Source: an uncultured Sphingomonadales bacterium
Lineage (GTDB): Bacteria; Pseudomonadota; Alphaproteobacteria; Sphingomonadales; Sphingomonadaceae
Length of the DNA stretch: 46,103 nucleotides
NCBI GenBank assembly: GCA_937881525.1
Contig: CALGEE010000345.1
Span: 1 to 46,103, forward strand
Direction of reading: 5' to 3'
Shown here in pieces: positions 7,430 through 15,561 of this stretch. The notes under the pieces are model-generated. The model worked only from the letters and a program-made list of their open reading frames with translations, was not told the origin of the DNA and did no database searches. How positions within the stretch are numbered: position 1 is the first letter of the stretch; each line of letters opens with the position of its first letter. The translations under genes were made by a program, and so were the position numbers.

Positions 7430-8965
7430 ATGGGTCATCCCGCCGTCCACGCCGCTGCCAATCCCGAAAAACCCGCCGTCATCATGGCAGGTTCGGGTGA
7501 GATAATCACATATGGTGCGCTTGACGCGCGGTCGAACCAGTGCGCACATTTGTTTCGCGCGCTTGGTCTTCAACATGGTGACACGGTGGCCTTTTGTCTC
7601 GAAAACTGCGCGGAGTTTTTCGATCTGGTTTGGGGCGCGCAGCGGGCAGGGCTGGTTTACGTTGCAATCAGCTGCCGGCTGACTGCGTCCGAAATTGATT
7701 ATATTCTCAACGACAGCGGAGCGAAGACGCTGTTTGCATCGCCCTATTTAGGCGCAACGCTCGGCCAGTTGGAAAGCGCGGTAAAGCGTTACATTTTGGG
7801 CGGCGAACATGCGGGTTGGGAAAGCTACGCTGCTGCTGTGGCCGATTTGCAGACATCGCCAATCGCCGATGAGCGTGCTGGTACGGACATGCTGTACAGC
7901 TCCGGCACCACAGGCCAACCAAAGGGCGTGCGCTTCCCGCTGCCCGAAGACCCCGATATTGCGGGTGCCTATGCGTTGTCTGGGCTTGCCATGATGGCGT
8001 TTAAATTCTCTGGCGATAGTATCTATTTGTCGCCAGCGCCGCTGTATCACGCCGCGCCCTTGCGGTGGTGCGCGGTGGTGCACAGGCTTGGCGGCACAGT
8101 TGTGGTCATGGAAAAATTTGACCCTGAAGCCGCATTGGGGGCAATTGAGACCTACAAGATCACTGCCAGCCAATGGGTCCCGACGCATTTTGCGCGGATG
8201 CTTAAGCTCCCCGAAGACGTGCGTATGAAATATGACGTATCGAGCCTGGAAACAGCCGTCCATGCGGCAGCGCCATGTCCTGTTCCCATCAAGGACGCGA
8301 TGATTGCATGGTGGGGTCCAGTTCTGCGCGAATATTATGCCGGTACCGAGGGGCAAGGGATAACCTTCATCTCCAGCGAAGACTGGCTAACGCATAAGGG
8401 ATCGGTTGGGCGGCCGCTGAACGCGATTATACACATTTGTGACGAGGACGGTGATGATGTGCCAGTTGGCCAAGAAGGAACCGTATTCTTCGAAAGCGCG
8501 GCGTCGTTCAGCTACCATAATGATCCTGAAAAAACCAAAGGCGCCACCAACAAGCATGGCTGGACAACGCTTGGCGACGTTGGTCGCATGGATCAAGAGG
8601 GCTATTTGTACCTCACTGACCGCAAAAGCTTCATGATCATTTCGGGCGGGGTGAACGTTTATCCGCAGGAGATTGAAAACCATCTTGTGACACACCCCCG
8701 CATCCGCGATGTTGCCGTTATCGGCGGTCCGCATGACGAAATGGGCGAAGAGGTCATCGCTGTCGTGCAGCCATTGGATATGGCCGACGCTGGCGATGCA
8801 TTGCGCGACGAACTCATCGCCTTTGCCCGCGAAAAGCTGTCAGGTATTAAAATTCCCCGCCGAATCGATTTTCGCGAAGAGCTTCCACGCCACGATACCG
8901 GCAAACTTTACAAACGCCTGCTGCGCGATGAATATTGGTCGACGCAGGACAAGCCATCAACTTAA
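7430..8965 (+). CDS. AMP-forming acyl-CoA synthetase (class I adenylate-forming)
   Basis: This 511-residue enzyme activates a carboxylic acid to its CoA thioester using ATP. The phosphate-binding loop YSSGTTGQPKGV lies near residue 155. The adenine and Mg motifs REYYAGTEGQG and GWTTLGDVGRMDQEGYLYLT follow, then the hinge DRKSFMIISGGVNVYP. The C-terminal catalytic Lys is in PRHDTGKLYKR. It resembles the FadD3/FadD-like group of fatty, bile-acid and steroid side-chain ligases, but specificity cannot be read from the motifs. A GGAGG ribosome binding site lies before the ATG. It sits between the crotonase and aldehyde dehydrogenase genes and probably handles the acid made by the latter. Confidence 0.94.
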   Translation: MGHPAVHAAANPEKPAVIMAGSGEIITYGALDARSNQCAHLFRALGLQHGDTVAFCLENCAEFFDLVWGAQRAGLVYVAISCRLTASEIDYILNDSGAKTLFASPYLGATLGQLESAVKRYILGGEHAGWESYAAAVADLQTSPIADERAGTDMLYSSGTTGQPKGVRFPLPEDPDIAGAYALSGLAMMAFKFSGDSIYLSPAPLYHAAPLRWCAVVHRLGGTVVVMEKFDPEAALGAIETYKITASQWVPTHFARMLKLPEDVRMKYDVSSLETAVHAAAPCPVPIKDAMIAWWGPVLREYYAGTEGQGITFISSEDWLTHKGSVGRPLNAIIHICDEDGDDVPVGQEGTVFFESAASFSYHNDPEKTKGATNKHGWTTLGDVGRMDQEGYLYLTDRKSFMIISGGVNVYPQEIENHLVTHPRIRDVAVIGGPHDEMGEEVIAVVQPLDMADAGDALRDELIAFAREKLSGIKIPRRIDFREELPRHDTGKLYKRLLRDEYWSTQDKPST

Positions 8966-9000
8966 GGCTATAACGCCACAGACTCATCAGGAGATAGACA

Positions 9001-10422
9001 ATGACCACGCAGTATAAAAATCTGATCAACGGCGAACTGGTTGATAACGGCCAATGGATTGATGTTGTAAACCCCGCGACGGAGCAGGTTATTGGACAAG
9101 TGCCGGATTGCGGTCAGGCAGATTTGGATAAGGCCGTGGCCGCCGCGCGCGCCGCATTCCAGACTTGGAAAAAGACCAGCGTCGAGGAACGTCGCGCATT
9201 ATTTGCGAAAATGGCGGACGCGATCAAGGCGAACAGCGATGAACTGATGCGTTTGTTGACCGCAGAACAGGGCAAGCCGCACATGCAGGCGAGCAGCGAA
9301 ATCGCTGGCTGCGTCGGCATGACACGCGCGTTGCCGATGCTGAACCTTGAAGAGAAGATCACCGAGGATAGCGATAAGCGCCTCAGCCGCACGCGCCGCG
9401 TGCCCGTTGGTGTGGTAGGCGGCATTGTGCCATGGAATTTCCCTGTATTGATGGCGATCCAGAAGATCGTGCCCGCCTTGTTGTCGGGCTGCACCATGGT
9501 GTTGAAACCATCGCCGTTCACGCCGCTGGCGACATTACGCTTGGCCGAGTTGGTTGCTGGCGTATTCCCGCCGGGCGTGCTGAACATCATCACGGGTGGT
9601 GACGCGCTTGGGCCTTTGCTGACCGCGCATCCAGATATCGACAAGATTACCTTCACAGGTTCAACCGCCACCGGCAAACGCGTTATGGAGTCAGCGTCGA
9701 AAGACCTCAAGCGTATCACACTTGAACTTGGCGGTAATGATGCAGCGATTGTTTTGCCGGATGCCGATGTCGGTAAGGTCGCCGAAAAGCTGTTCTGGGC
9801 AAGCTTCTACAATGCAGGCCAAGTCTGCATCGCGGCCAAGCGCATCTACATCCACGAAGATATCTATGACGAATTATCAGGCGCGATTGCGGCTTATGCC
9901 AAAGCGGTTAAGGTCGGCGACGGCGCCGAGCAAGGCACAGCGATTGGACCTATCCAGAACAAGCCGCAGTATAAGCGGGTGCTTGAGCTGATTCAGGATG
10001 CCAAGGACAAGGGCTATAAGTTCCTCGCCGGCGGCGACCACGACCCGTCGATCCCAGGCTATTTCGTGCCCGTTACCGTGCTCGACAACCCACCAGAAGA
10101 TGCGCGGATTGTGGCTGAGGAACAGTTTGGCCCAGTCATGCCGTTGATGAAGTTTTCGACAATCAACGAAGTCATTAGCCGCGCGAATGCTTCGGATTAC
10201 GGTCTTGCAGGGTCGATTTGGACCAGCAACCCCGAGGCTGCGGTTGAAGTCGCCGAGCAGTTGGAAACCGGAACGGTGTGGATCAATGAGTCCATGCATC
10301 TTGCCCCTAACGCCCCTTTTGCCGGACATAAGCAGTCGGGCTTTGGTGCCGAATTGGGCGAAGAAGGCTTGCTTGAATTCACCTATCCGCAAGTGATCAC
10401 AATCGCGCGCGAGGCGGCGTAA
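9001..10422 (+). CDS. NAD(P)-dependent aldehyde dehydrogenase
   Basis: This 473-residue enzyme oxidises an aldehyde to the acid. The catalytic Cys is C276 in FYNAGQVCIAAKR and the general base is E242 in TLELGGNDAAIVLP. The cofactor loop VPWNFPVL and the FTGSTATGK turn are intact. The length is normal for the superfamily. The start follows AGGAGATAGACA. Its position after the acyl-CoA ligase suggests the series aldehyde to acid to acyl-CoA. It is followed by a terminator hairpin, so the run from 6638 to 10422 looks like one transcription unit. Substrate is unknown. Confidence 0.95.
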   Translation: MTTQYKNLINGELVDNGQWIDVVNPATEQVIGQVPDCGQADLDKAVAAARAAFQTWKKTSVEERRALFAKMADAIKANSDELMRLLTAEQGKPHMQASSEIAGCVGMTRALPMLNLEEKITEDSDKRLSRTRRVPVGVVGGIVPWNFPVLMAIQKIVPALLSGCTMVLKPSPFTPLATLRLAELVAGVFPPGVLNIITGGDALGPLLTAHPDIDKITFTGSTATGKRVMESASKDLKRITLELGGNDAAIVLPDADVGKVAEKLFWASFYNAGQVCIAAKRIYIHEDIYDELSGAIAAYAKAVKVGDGAEQGTAIGPIQNKPQYKRVLELIQDAKDKGYKFLAGGDHDPSIPGYFVPVTVLDNPPEDARIVAEEQFGPVMPLMKFSTINEVISRANASDYGLAGSIWTSNPEAAVEVAEQLETGTVWINESMHLAPNAPFAGHKQSGFGAELGEEGLLEFTYPQVITIAREAA

Positions 10423-10429
10423 CGAAAAT

Positions 10430-10458
10430 ACCTCCCCATCGATCAAAGATGGGGAGGT
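10430..10458 (+). terminator. Terminator hairpin after the aldehyde dehydrogenase gene
   Basis: A perfect 11-bp stem ACCTCCCCATC / GATGGGGAGGT surrounds a seven-base loop. The T tract after it is short (TTGTTTCGG), so termination may be incomplete. It separates the ligase/dehydrogenase unit from the thiolase unit. Confidence 0.75.
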
Positions 10459-10488
10459 TGTTTCGGCCTTGACTCTGCCCTTTCAAAG

Positions 10489-10506
10489 TTTAATCGTACG
10501 ATTAAA
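10489..10506. promoter_or_regulatory. Candidate TetR operator B, perfect 18-bp palindrome
   Basis: TTTAATCGTACGATTAAA is perfectly symmetric and lies 24 bases before the thiolase start, 14 bases after a TTGACT box (10469-10474). A bound dimer here would overlap the promoter. Related sites occur at 5232-5249 and 15525-15542. The TetR-family gene in the same island is the natural candidate binder, though this is inferred. Confidence 0.65.
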
Positions 10507-10530
10507 TTCGTGAGAAGCAGGAGAGAGATT

Positions 10531-11700
10531 ATGGCAGACGCCTATATTGTGGATGCGGTCCGTACCGCTGGTGGCCGTCGCGGTGGCAAGCTTGCAGGTG
10601 TGCATCCAGTTGATTTGGGTGCTGCTGTTTTGGATGCGATTGCAGACCGCAATGATTTTGATCCTGCGGCGATCGAAGATGTGATCATGGGTTGCGTCAT
10701 GCAAGGTGGCGAACAAGCGGGCGACGTCGGCCGCAACATCGTGCTTGCCTCGCGCTTGCCAAACTCCATCCCATCGGTCAGCATCGACCGCCAGTGCGGT
10801 TCTTCCCAGCAATCGATGATGTTCGCAGCACAAGGCGTGATGTCGGGCACCCAGGATATCGTGGTGGCTGCTGGCATTGAAAGCATGACACGCGTGCCGA
10901 TGGGTTCGACGTCCATGCTGTTCAAAAAGGAAGGCATGGGCACATATAAAAGCCCACGTTTGGAAGAAGCCTATCCCGGCATCATGTTCAGCCAATTCAT
11001 GGGTGCAGAAATGCTCGTGAAGAAATATGGCTTTACCCGGGAAGATCTGGACCAGTTCGCGCTTGAATCCCACCAAAAGGCGATTGCAGCAACGCAAGGT
11101 GGGGCTTTTGCAAATGAAATCGTTGGTATGGAAGTCGATACGCCAGAGGGCAAGATCGTCCACAGCAGCGACGAAGGCATCCGTTATGATGCGACCTTCG
11201 AAAGCCTCTCGGGCGTTAAGCTGCTTCAGGAGGGTGGTTCAATCACTGCTGCCAATGCCAGCCAGATTTGCGATGGTGCATCGGCGGTTCTGATCGTGTC
11301 TGAAAAGGCATTGAAAGAACATGGCCTGACCCCCCGCGCGCGCATCGTGAACTTGACCGTGACGGCGGGTGACCCAGTGATCATGCTGGAGGAACCATTG
11401 TTTGCAACCGACCGCGCGTTTCAGCGTTCGGGCATGAAAATTTCGGACATCGACCTGTATGAAGTGAACGAAGCCTTCGCACCCGTGCCTTTGGCTTGGT
11501 TGAAGCATATTGGTGGTGATCGGTCGAAGATCAATGTCCATGGCGGCGCGATTGCGTTGGGCCATCCGTTGGGCGCATCGGGTACGAAGCTGATGGCGAC
11601 GCTGCTGACTGCGCTTGAAGCACGTGGCGGCCGTTATGGCCTGCAAACCATGTGCGAAGGCGGCGGTCAGGCGAACGTTACGATTATCGAGCGGGTTTAA
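10531..11700 (+). CDS. Acetyl-CoA acyltransferase (thiolase)
   Basis: This 389-residue thiolase carries all active-site residues: C89 in SIDRQCGSS, H345 in ALGHPLGAS and C375 in TMCEGGGQ, plus the NEAFA motif at about 313-317. It cleaves a 3-ketoacyl-CoA with CoA, or condenses two acyl-CoAs in reverse. The ATG at 10531 is preceded by AGGAGAGAG and replaces an upstream GTG in the same frame. It opens the second part of the catabolic island, with its own palindromic operator and promoter. The following SDR dehydrogenase supplies the preceding step of beta-oxidation. Confidence 0.95.
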   Translation: MADAYIVDAVRTAGGRRGGKLAGVHPVDLGAAVLDAIADRNDFDPAAIEDVIMGCVMQGGEQAGDVGRNIVLASRLPNSIPSVSIDRQCGSSQQSMMFAAQGVMSGTQDIVVAAGIESMTRVPMGSTSMLFKKEGMGTYKSPRLEEAYPGIMFSQFMGAEMLVKKYGFTREDLDQFALESHQKAIAATQGGAFANEIVGMEVDTPEGKIVHSSDEGIRYDATFESLSGVKLLQEGGSITAANASQICDGASAVLIVSEKALKEHGLTPRARIVNLTVTAGDPVIMLEEPLFATDRAFQRSGMKISDIDLYEVNEAFAPVPLAWLKHIGGDRSKINVHGGAIALGHPLGASGTKLMATLLTALEARGGRYGLQTMCEGGGQANVTIIERV

Positions 11701-11748
11701 CGCGCGACCACCCAATAGAGTCACCCTAGAGCCAGAGGCGTGCAGAGC

Positions 11749-11817
11749 ACAACTTGTTTCAGGGTCTTAATTTCTACCGTCCAAAGTAAGATGCTGAAAC
11801 GAGTTCAGCATGACGGT
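11749..11817. repeat. REP-like palindromic element
   Basis: An ATGCTGAA / TTCAGCAT stem (11791-11811, five-base loop) is nested in a second pair, ACCGTC (11776-11781) and GACGGT (11812-11817). A fragment AACTTGTTTCAGGGTC lies just upstream. Elements of this CTGAA/TTCAG type are common between genes in sphingomonads. It lies between the thiolase and SDR genes. Confidence 0.72.
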
Positions 11818-11837
11818 CCAAACGATCAGGAGTGTTT

Positions 11838-12620
11838 ATGAAACTGGATTCAACAGTCGCAGCAGTCGTTACAGGCGGCGCATCGGGCCTTGGCGAAGCA
11901 ACCGCGCGGGCGCTCGCCGCCAAAGGCGTGAAGGTCGCGATATTCGATCTACAAGCCGACAAGGGTGAGGCGCTTGCCGCTGAAATTGGTGGTGTGTTCT
12001 GCAACGTTAACGTCACCAGCGATGAAAGCGTCGATGCTGGCTTTGCCAAAGCGCGCGCGGCGCATGGTCAGGAACGTATCTTGGTAAACTGCGCTGGCAC
12101 GGGCAACGCGGTCAAGACCGCCAGCCGTTCGAAGGAAGACGGGTCGATCAAGCATTTTCCGCTCGATGCGTTTGACCGAATTATCCAGATCAACTTGGTT
12201 GGGACATTCCGCTGCATTGCCAAGTCGGCAGCTGGCATGCTTACGCTTGAGCCGATGGAAGATGGCGAGCGTGGCGCGATGGTCAACACAGCGTCAGTTG
12301 CGGCCGAAGACGGCCAGATGGGCCAAGCGGCCTATTCGGCATCAAAGGGTGGCGTTGTGGGCATGACTTTGCCAATCGCCCGCGACCTGATGAGCGAAGG
12401 CATTCGCGTCAACACCATCTTGCCGGGTATCTTCAACACGCCATTGATGAATGGTGCACCGCAAGCCGTTAAAGACGGGCTTGCCGCATCAGTGCCATTC
12501 CCCAAGCGCCTTGGTCACCCGCATGAATTCGCGCAGGTTGCCATGACGATGATCGAGTGTGGTTATTTCAATGGCGAAGACGTGCGCATCGACGGCGCGA
12601 TCCGGATGGCGCCACGGTAA
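11838..12620 (+). CDS. SDR oxidoreductase, 3-hydroxyacyl-CoA dehydrogenase (type II)-like
   Basis: This 260-residue short-chain dehydrogenase has the cofactor motif TGGASGLG (residues 12-19), the NCAG segment, and the catalytic triad S153, Y166 and K170 (YSASK). The Asp after the second strand (FDLQ) favours NAD. The sequence resembles the HSD17B10-type 3-hydroxyacyl-CoA dehydrogenases, for example in the MVNTASVAAEDGQMGQAAYS stretch. In the island it would make the 3-ketoacyl-CoA that the thiolase cleaves. The ATG at 11838 follows CAGGAG and is chosen over a GTG six bases earlier. A REP-like element separates it from the thiolase gene. Confidence 0.93.
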   Translation: MKLDSTVAAVVTGGASGLGEATARALAAKGVKVAIFDLQADKGEALAAEIGGVFCNVNVTSDESVDAGFAKARAAHGQERILVNCAGTGNAVKTASRSKEDGSIKHFPLDAFDRIIQINLVGTFRCIAKSAAGMLTLEPMEDGERGAMVNTASVAAEDGQMGQAAYSASKGGVVGMTLPIARDLMSEGIRVNTILPGIFNTPLMNGAPQAVKDGLAASVPFPKRLGHPHEFAQVAMTMIECGYFNGEDVRIDGAIRMAPR

Positions 12621-12714
12621 CTGAAAGCAATTATGAGACTTAACCGAAGCCCTGGGTTGCTTCCGCTAGACAGCTACTGTTGAGGGCTTTGTTTTTATTG
12701 CGAGGCGCGTTCTT

Positions 12715-13587
12715 ATGACTGAGTTCACCCAAATCCAATATGATGTTGATGACGGCATCGCGACGATTACGATGCACCGTCCGGAAAAGATGAATGTATT
12801 CACCAACGTCATGATGCGTGAAATGTGTGCTGCATTTGATTTGGTGGAGGCCGACGACGATGTGCGCGCTGTCATCGTAACCGGTTCGGGCGACCGCGCC
12901 TTTTGCGCGGGGGCGGACCTTACGCCCGATGCGGGCGGCGATGTATTCGCTAGCAGATCTCAAGTCGAATCGCTGTCCGATGAACGTGTACGCGATTCGG
13001 GTGGGCGGCTGACGTTGCGGATATTCCAGTGCACAAAACCCGTTATCGGGGCAATTAACGGCGCGGCAGTGGGCATTGGCGCAACGATGCAGTTACCAAT
13101 GGATTTCCGTTTGGCGAGCGAAACGGCGCGCTTCGGTTTTGTCTTTGTGCGACGCGGCATTGTGCCTGAGGCGGCTTCGAGCTGGTTCCTGCCGCGCTTG
13201 GTCGGCATGCAACAGGCTTTGGAATGGTGTATGACCGGGCGTGTGTTCAATGCTGCCGAGGCCTTAAACGGTGGTCTCGTCCGCTCGGTTCACGCACCGA
13301 CTGAATTGTTGGCAGCAGCGCAGGCTTTGGCACGCGAGATTGCGGACAACACCGCGCCAGTGTCTATTGCGCTGACCCGCGCAATGCTGTGGCGGTTGTC
13401 AGCGGCGGACCACCCCATGGCAGCACATCAAATCGACAGCCGCGCCATCTATCGCCGTTCACGATCTGGCGATGCGAAGGAAGGTATAGCGAGCTTTCTT
13501 GAAAAGCGGAGCCCTGTCTACCCCGACAAAGTTTCCACAGATTTACCTGACTTCTTTCCATGGTGGGACGAACCTGTTTATAAGTAA
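12715..13587 (+). CDS. Enoyl-CoA hydratase/isomerase (crotonase) family protein
   Basis: This 290-residue crotonase has oxyanion-hole segments AFCAGADLTPDAGG and GAINGAAVGIGATMQLPMD, and the RRGIVPEAASSW segment with the expected catalytic Glu. It has a C-terminal extension ending PDFFPWWDEPVYK, typical of a subgroup often linked to aromatic or terpenoid catabolism. It provides the hydration step in the second half of the island. It sits 27 bases before the TetR gene, so the two are probably co-transcribed. The ribosome binding site (GAGG) is about 12 bases from the ATG, rather far. Confidence 0.92.
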   Translation: MTEFTQIQYDVDDGIATITMHRPEKMNVFTNVMMREMCAAFDLVEADDDVRAVIVTGSGDRAFCAGADLTPDAGGDVFASRSQVESLSDERVRDSGGRLTLRIFQCTKPVIGAINGAAVGIGATMQLPMDFRLASETARFGFVFVRRGIVPEAASSWFLPRLVGMQQALEWCMTGRVFNAAEALNGGLVRSVHAPTELLAAAQALAREIADNTAPVSIALTRAMLWRLSAADHPMAAHQIDSRAIYRRSRSGDAKEGIASFLEKRSPVYPDKVSTDLPDFFPWWDEPVYK

Positions 13588-13614
13588 CCCTGCGTAAAGG
13601 GGAGAAGAACACCG

Positions 13615-14253
13615 ATGGCTACAACAGGACCAAAGCTAGCAAGCGTTTCAGCCGACGGCAACAATGCGTGCGATCAATTGATCGAAGCAGCAAGCCAGAT
13701 CATGCGCGAAGGTGAGACGATTGACCTGTCGCTATCCGAACTGTCGTTGCGCGCCGGCCTGAATAGCGCGCTAGTCAAATATTATTTTGGCAATAAAAAT
13801 GGCCTCATGCTGGCGTTGCTTGACCGTGACATGGGCAATATCGTGCAGAGCCTTGGCGCGTTGATCGCAAAAGACTTCCCGCCCGCCGACAAATTGCGGA
13901 TCCATATTGGCGCGGCAATCGACACTTATTATGCCTTCCCATATCTCAACCGCCTGTTGATGCGGATGGTCCGCGACAGCGGCCCTGCGGAAGCAGCGCG
14001 GATAGCGGCTTTGTACTTAAAGCCGATTTCGAAGGCGTATGATACACTCATTACCGAGGGCGTGAAGGCGGGAAAGTTCCGCAAAACCGACCCCCAATTC
14101 TTCTACTTCACCGTGACGGGCGCGGCCGACCTCTTTTATTCCTCACGACTGGTGCTGCAGCATTGCTATAATCAGGACGGTTTTGACGATAATATGCGCG
14201 ATGCCTATCGTGAGCACACCATTGACCTCATCATGCGCGGGTTGTTGGTTTAG
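13615..14253 (+). CDS. TetR-family transcriptional regulator
   Basis: This 212-residue protein has an N-terminal DNA-binding domain, with the helix-turn-helix region LSLSELSLRAGLNSALVKYY followed by FGNKNGLMLALL, at about residues 38-72. The C-terminal ligand and dimer domain follows. The ligand is probably an acyl-CoA or pathway intermediate, by analogy with other TetR proteins placed inside CoA catabolic clusters. The gene follows a crotonase gene and precedes the convergent CoA-transferase. Three related 18-bp near-palindromes at 5232, 10489 and 15525, all 20-25 bases upstream of island genes, are plausible binding sites. Direct proof is missing. Confidence 0.93.
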   Translation: MATTGPKLASVSADGNNACDQLIEAASQIMREGETIDLSLSELSLRAGLNSALVKYYFGNKNGLMLALLDRDMGNIVQSLGALIAKDFPPADKLRIHIGAAIDTYYAFPYLNRLLMRMVRDSGPAEAARIAALYLKPISKAYDTLITEGVKAGKFRKTDPQFFYFTVTGAADLFYSSRLVLQHCYNQDGFDDNMRDAYREHTIDLIMRGLLV

Positions 14254-14292
14254 GCGAACGGAACCTACCGTTGCGGCCGGTATACCTTCCGA

Positions 14293-15486
14293 TCACATCC
14301 CCAACGCCGCCCTAATTTCATCGCCATCGGCATCTAGCATCGGCGGATGCGCATAGTTGGACACAGGCGTTCCGGCATAATGGACGGGATGCTTCATCGA
14401 TCGATAGGTGCCGATATCCGGCGACTCCAGTTCTTCGAAAAAGCCCACATCGGCCAAATGCGGATCGGTGAGCACATCGGCCATTCGGTTATATTTCATC
14501 GCTGGAATGTCATGCTCTGCCAATAGGTCAAGCCATTCGGCGGCGGTCCGCGTCGCGCTGACTTCCTCGATCAAGGCATATAGCTCGCCTGTATGCTTGG
14601 TGCGTTCCTGATAGGTGGAAAAGCGCGGGTCATCGAAGACATTTGGCCTGCCCCCCAATTCGAAGAACGTTGCCCATTGCCGGTCATTATAGGGGACAAT
14701 CGCAATAAAGCTGTCCTTGGTCGGATAGGGCCGGCGGCGCGGGTTTACCGACCGCGTGTAGCCCATGCGGCCATTACCGGGGACGAAGGTTTCACCCCAA
14801 AGATTTTCCACCATGTTGAACCAGGTGAAGCATTCGAACATCGGCACTTGGACAAATTGGCCGCCCTGTCCGCCTGCCCGGCCAAGCAACGCCGCCATGG
14901 TTGCATTGGCCGCGAACAGGCCGCTGACCTTGTCGGCGACAAGGCTTGGGGAATAAGTGGGCCGTCCGCCATCGCGCTGCGCGCTTAACGCTGCAAAGCC
15001 TGATGCAGCTTGAATAATGTCATCATAGGCTTGCCGCTCGCCATAGGCACCGCCTGCACCAAAGCCAGCGCAGTAGACGTAGACGATATTAGGATTGATC
15101 GCCTTCACTGCCTCATAACCAAAGCCAAGCCGCTCGACACCCGCCATGCGGACATTGTGGATGAATACATCAGCGTCTTCCAACAACGCTGCGAGCACGG
15201 CTTTATCTTCAGGTTTTTTGATGTTCAGGTTAATGGCTTTTTTGTTGCGGTTGAGCGCGGTGAATATCGGCCCGTGCTGCTTGGTCGGCGAATCGCCGCC
15301 ATGGCGCATCAGATCGCCCGGCGTATTGCCCTCGCTATTTTCGATCTTGATGACCTCAGCGCCCAAATCGGCCAATTGCACCGTCGCATAAGGGCCAAGC
15401 ACAACCGTGGCCATGTCGACGACCTTAATGCCCTTCAACGGCCCGGTTGGTTCTTTGTCCCATATCAATTTCGGCCATTTCGCCAT
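14293..15486 (-). CDS. Class III CoA-transferase (CaiB/BaiF family)
   Basis: This 397-residue enzyme begins MAKWPKLIWDKEPTGPLKGI and continues KVVDMATVVLGPYATVQLAD and LGAEVIKIENSEGNTPGD, the classic N-terminus of family III CoA-transferases. The conserved catalytic Asp lies in ERQAYDDIIQAASG. It moves CoA between acids without ATP. The start at 15486 is preceded by AAGGAGA and is preferred to an ATG 24 bases upstream. It diverges from the thiolase-like gene across a region with candidate operator C, and converges on the TetR gene. It offers a second way to activate a substrate or recycle CoA in the island. Confidence 0.94.
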   Translation of the reverse strand: MAKWPKLIWDKEPTGPLKGIKVVDMATVVLGPYATVQLADLGAEVIKIENSEGNTPGDLMRHGGDSPTKQHGPIFTALNRNKKAINLNIKKPEDKAVLAALLEDADVFIHNVRMAGVERLGFGYEAVKAINPNIVYVYCAGFGAGGAYGERQAYDDIIQAASGFAALSAQRDGGRPTYSPSLVADKVSGLFAANATMAALLGRAGGQGGQFVQVPMFECFTWFNMVENLWGETFVPGNGRMGYTRSVNPRRRPYPTKDSFIAIVPYNDRQWATFFELGGRPNVFDDPRFSTYQERTKHTGELYALIEEVSATRTAAEWLDLLAEHDIPAMKYNRMADVLTDPHLADVGFFEELESPDIGTYRSMKHPVHYAGTPVSNYAHPPMLDADGDEIRAALGM

Positions 15487-15524
15487 TTGCGCTCTCCTTA
15501 TCTCTTGCATCGACTGCTAGCATA

Positions 15525-15542
15525 TTTAAGCGTGCAGTTAAG
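15525..15542. promoter_or_regulatory. Candidate TetR operator C (TTTAAGCGTGCAGTTAAG)
   Basis: This degenerate 18-bp site matches the palindrome at 10489-10506 at 13 of 18 positions, with the TTTAA and TTAA ends kept. It lies in the divergent promoter region of the CoA-transferase and thiolase-like genes, 20 bases before the latter's start. Binding here could control both directions. It is the weakest of the three sites. Confidence 0.45.
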
Positions 15543-15561
15543 AGATAATCGGGAGTGAAGA

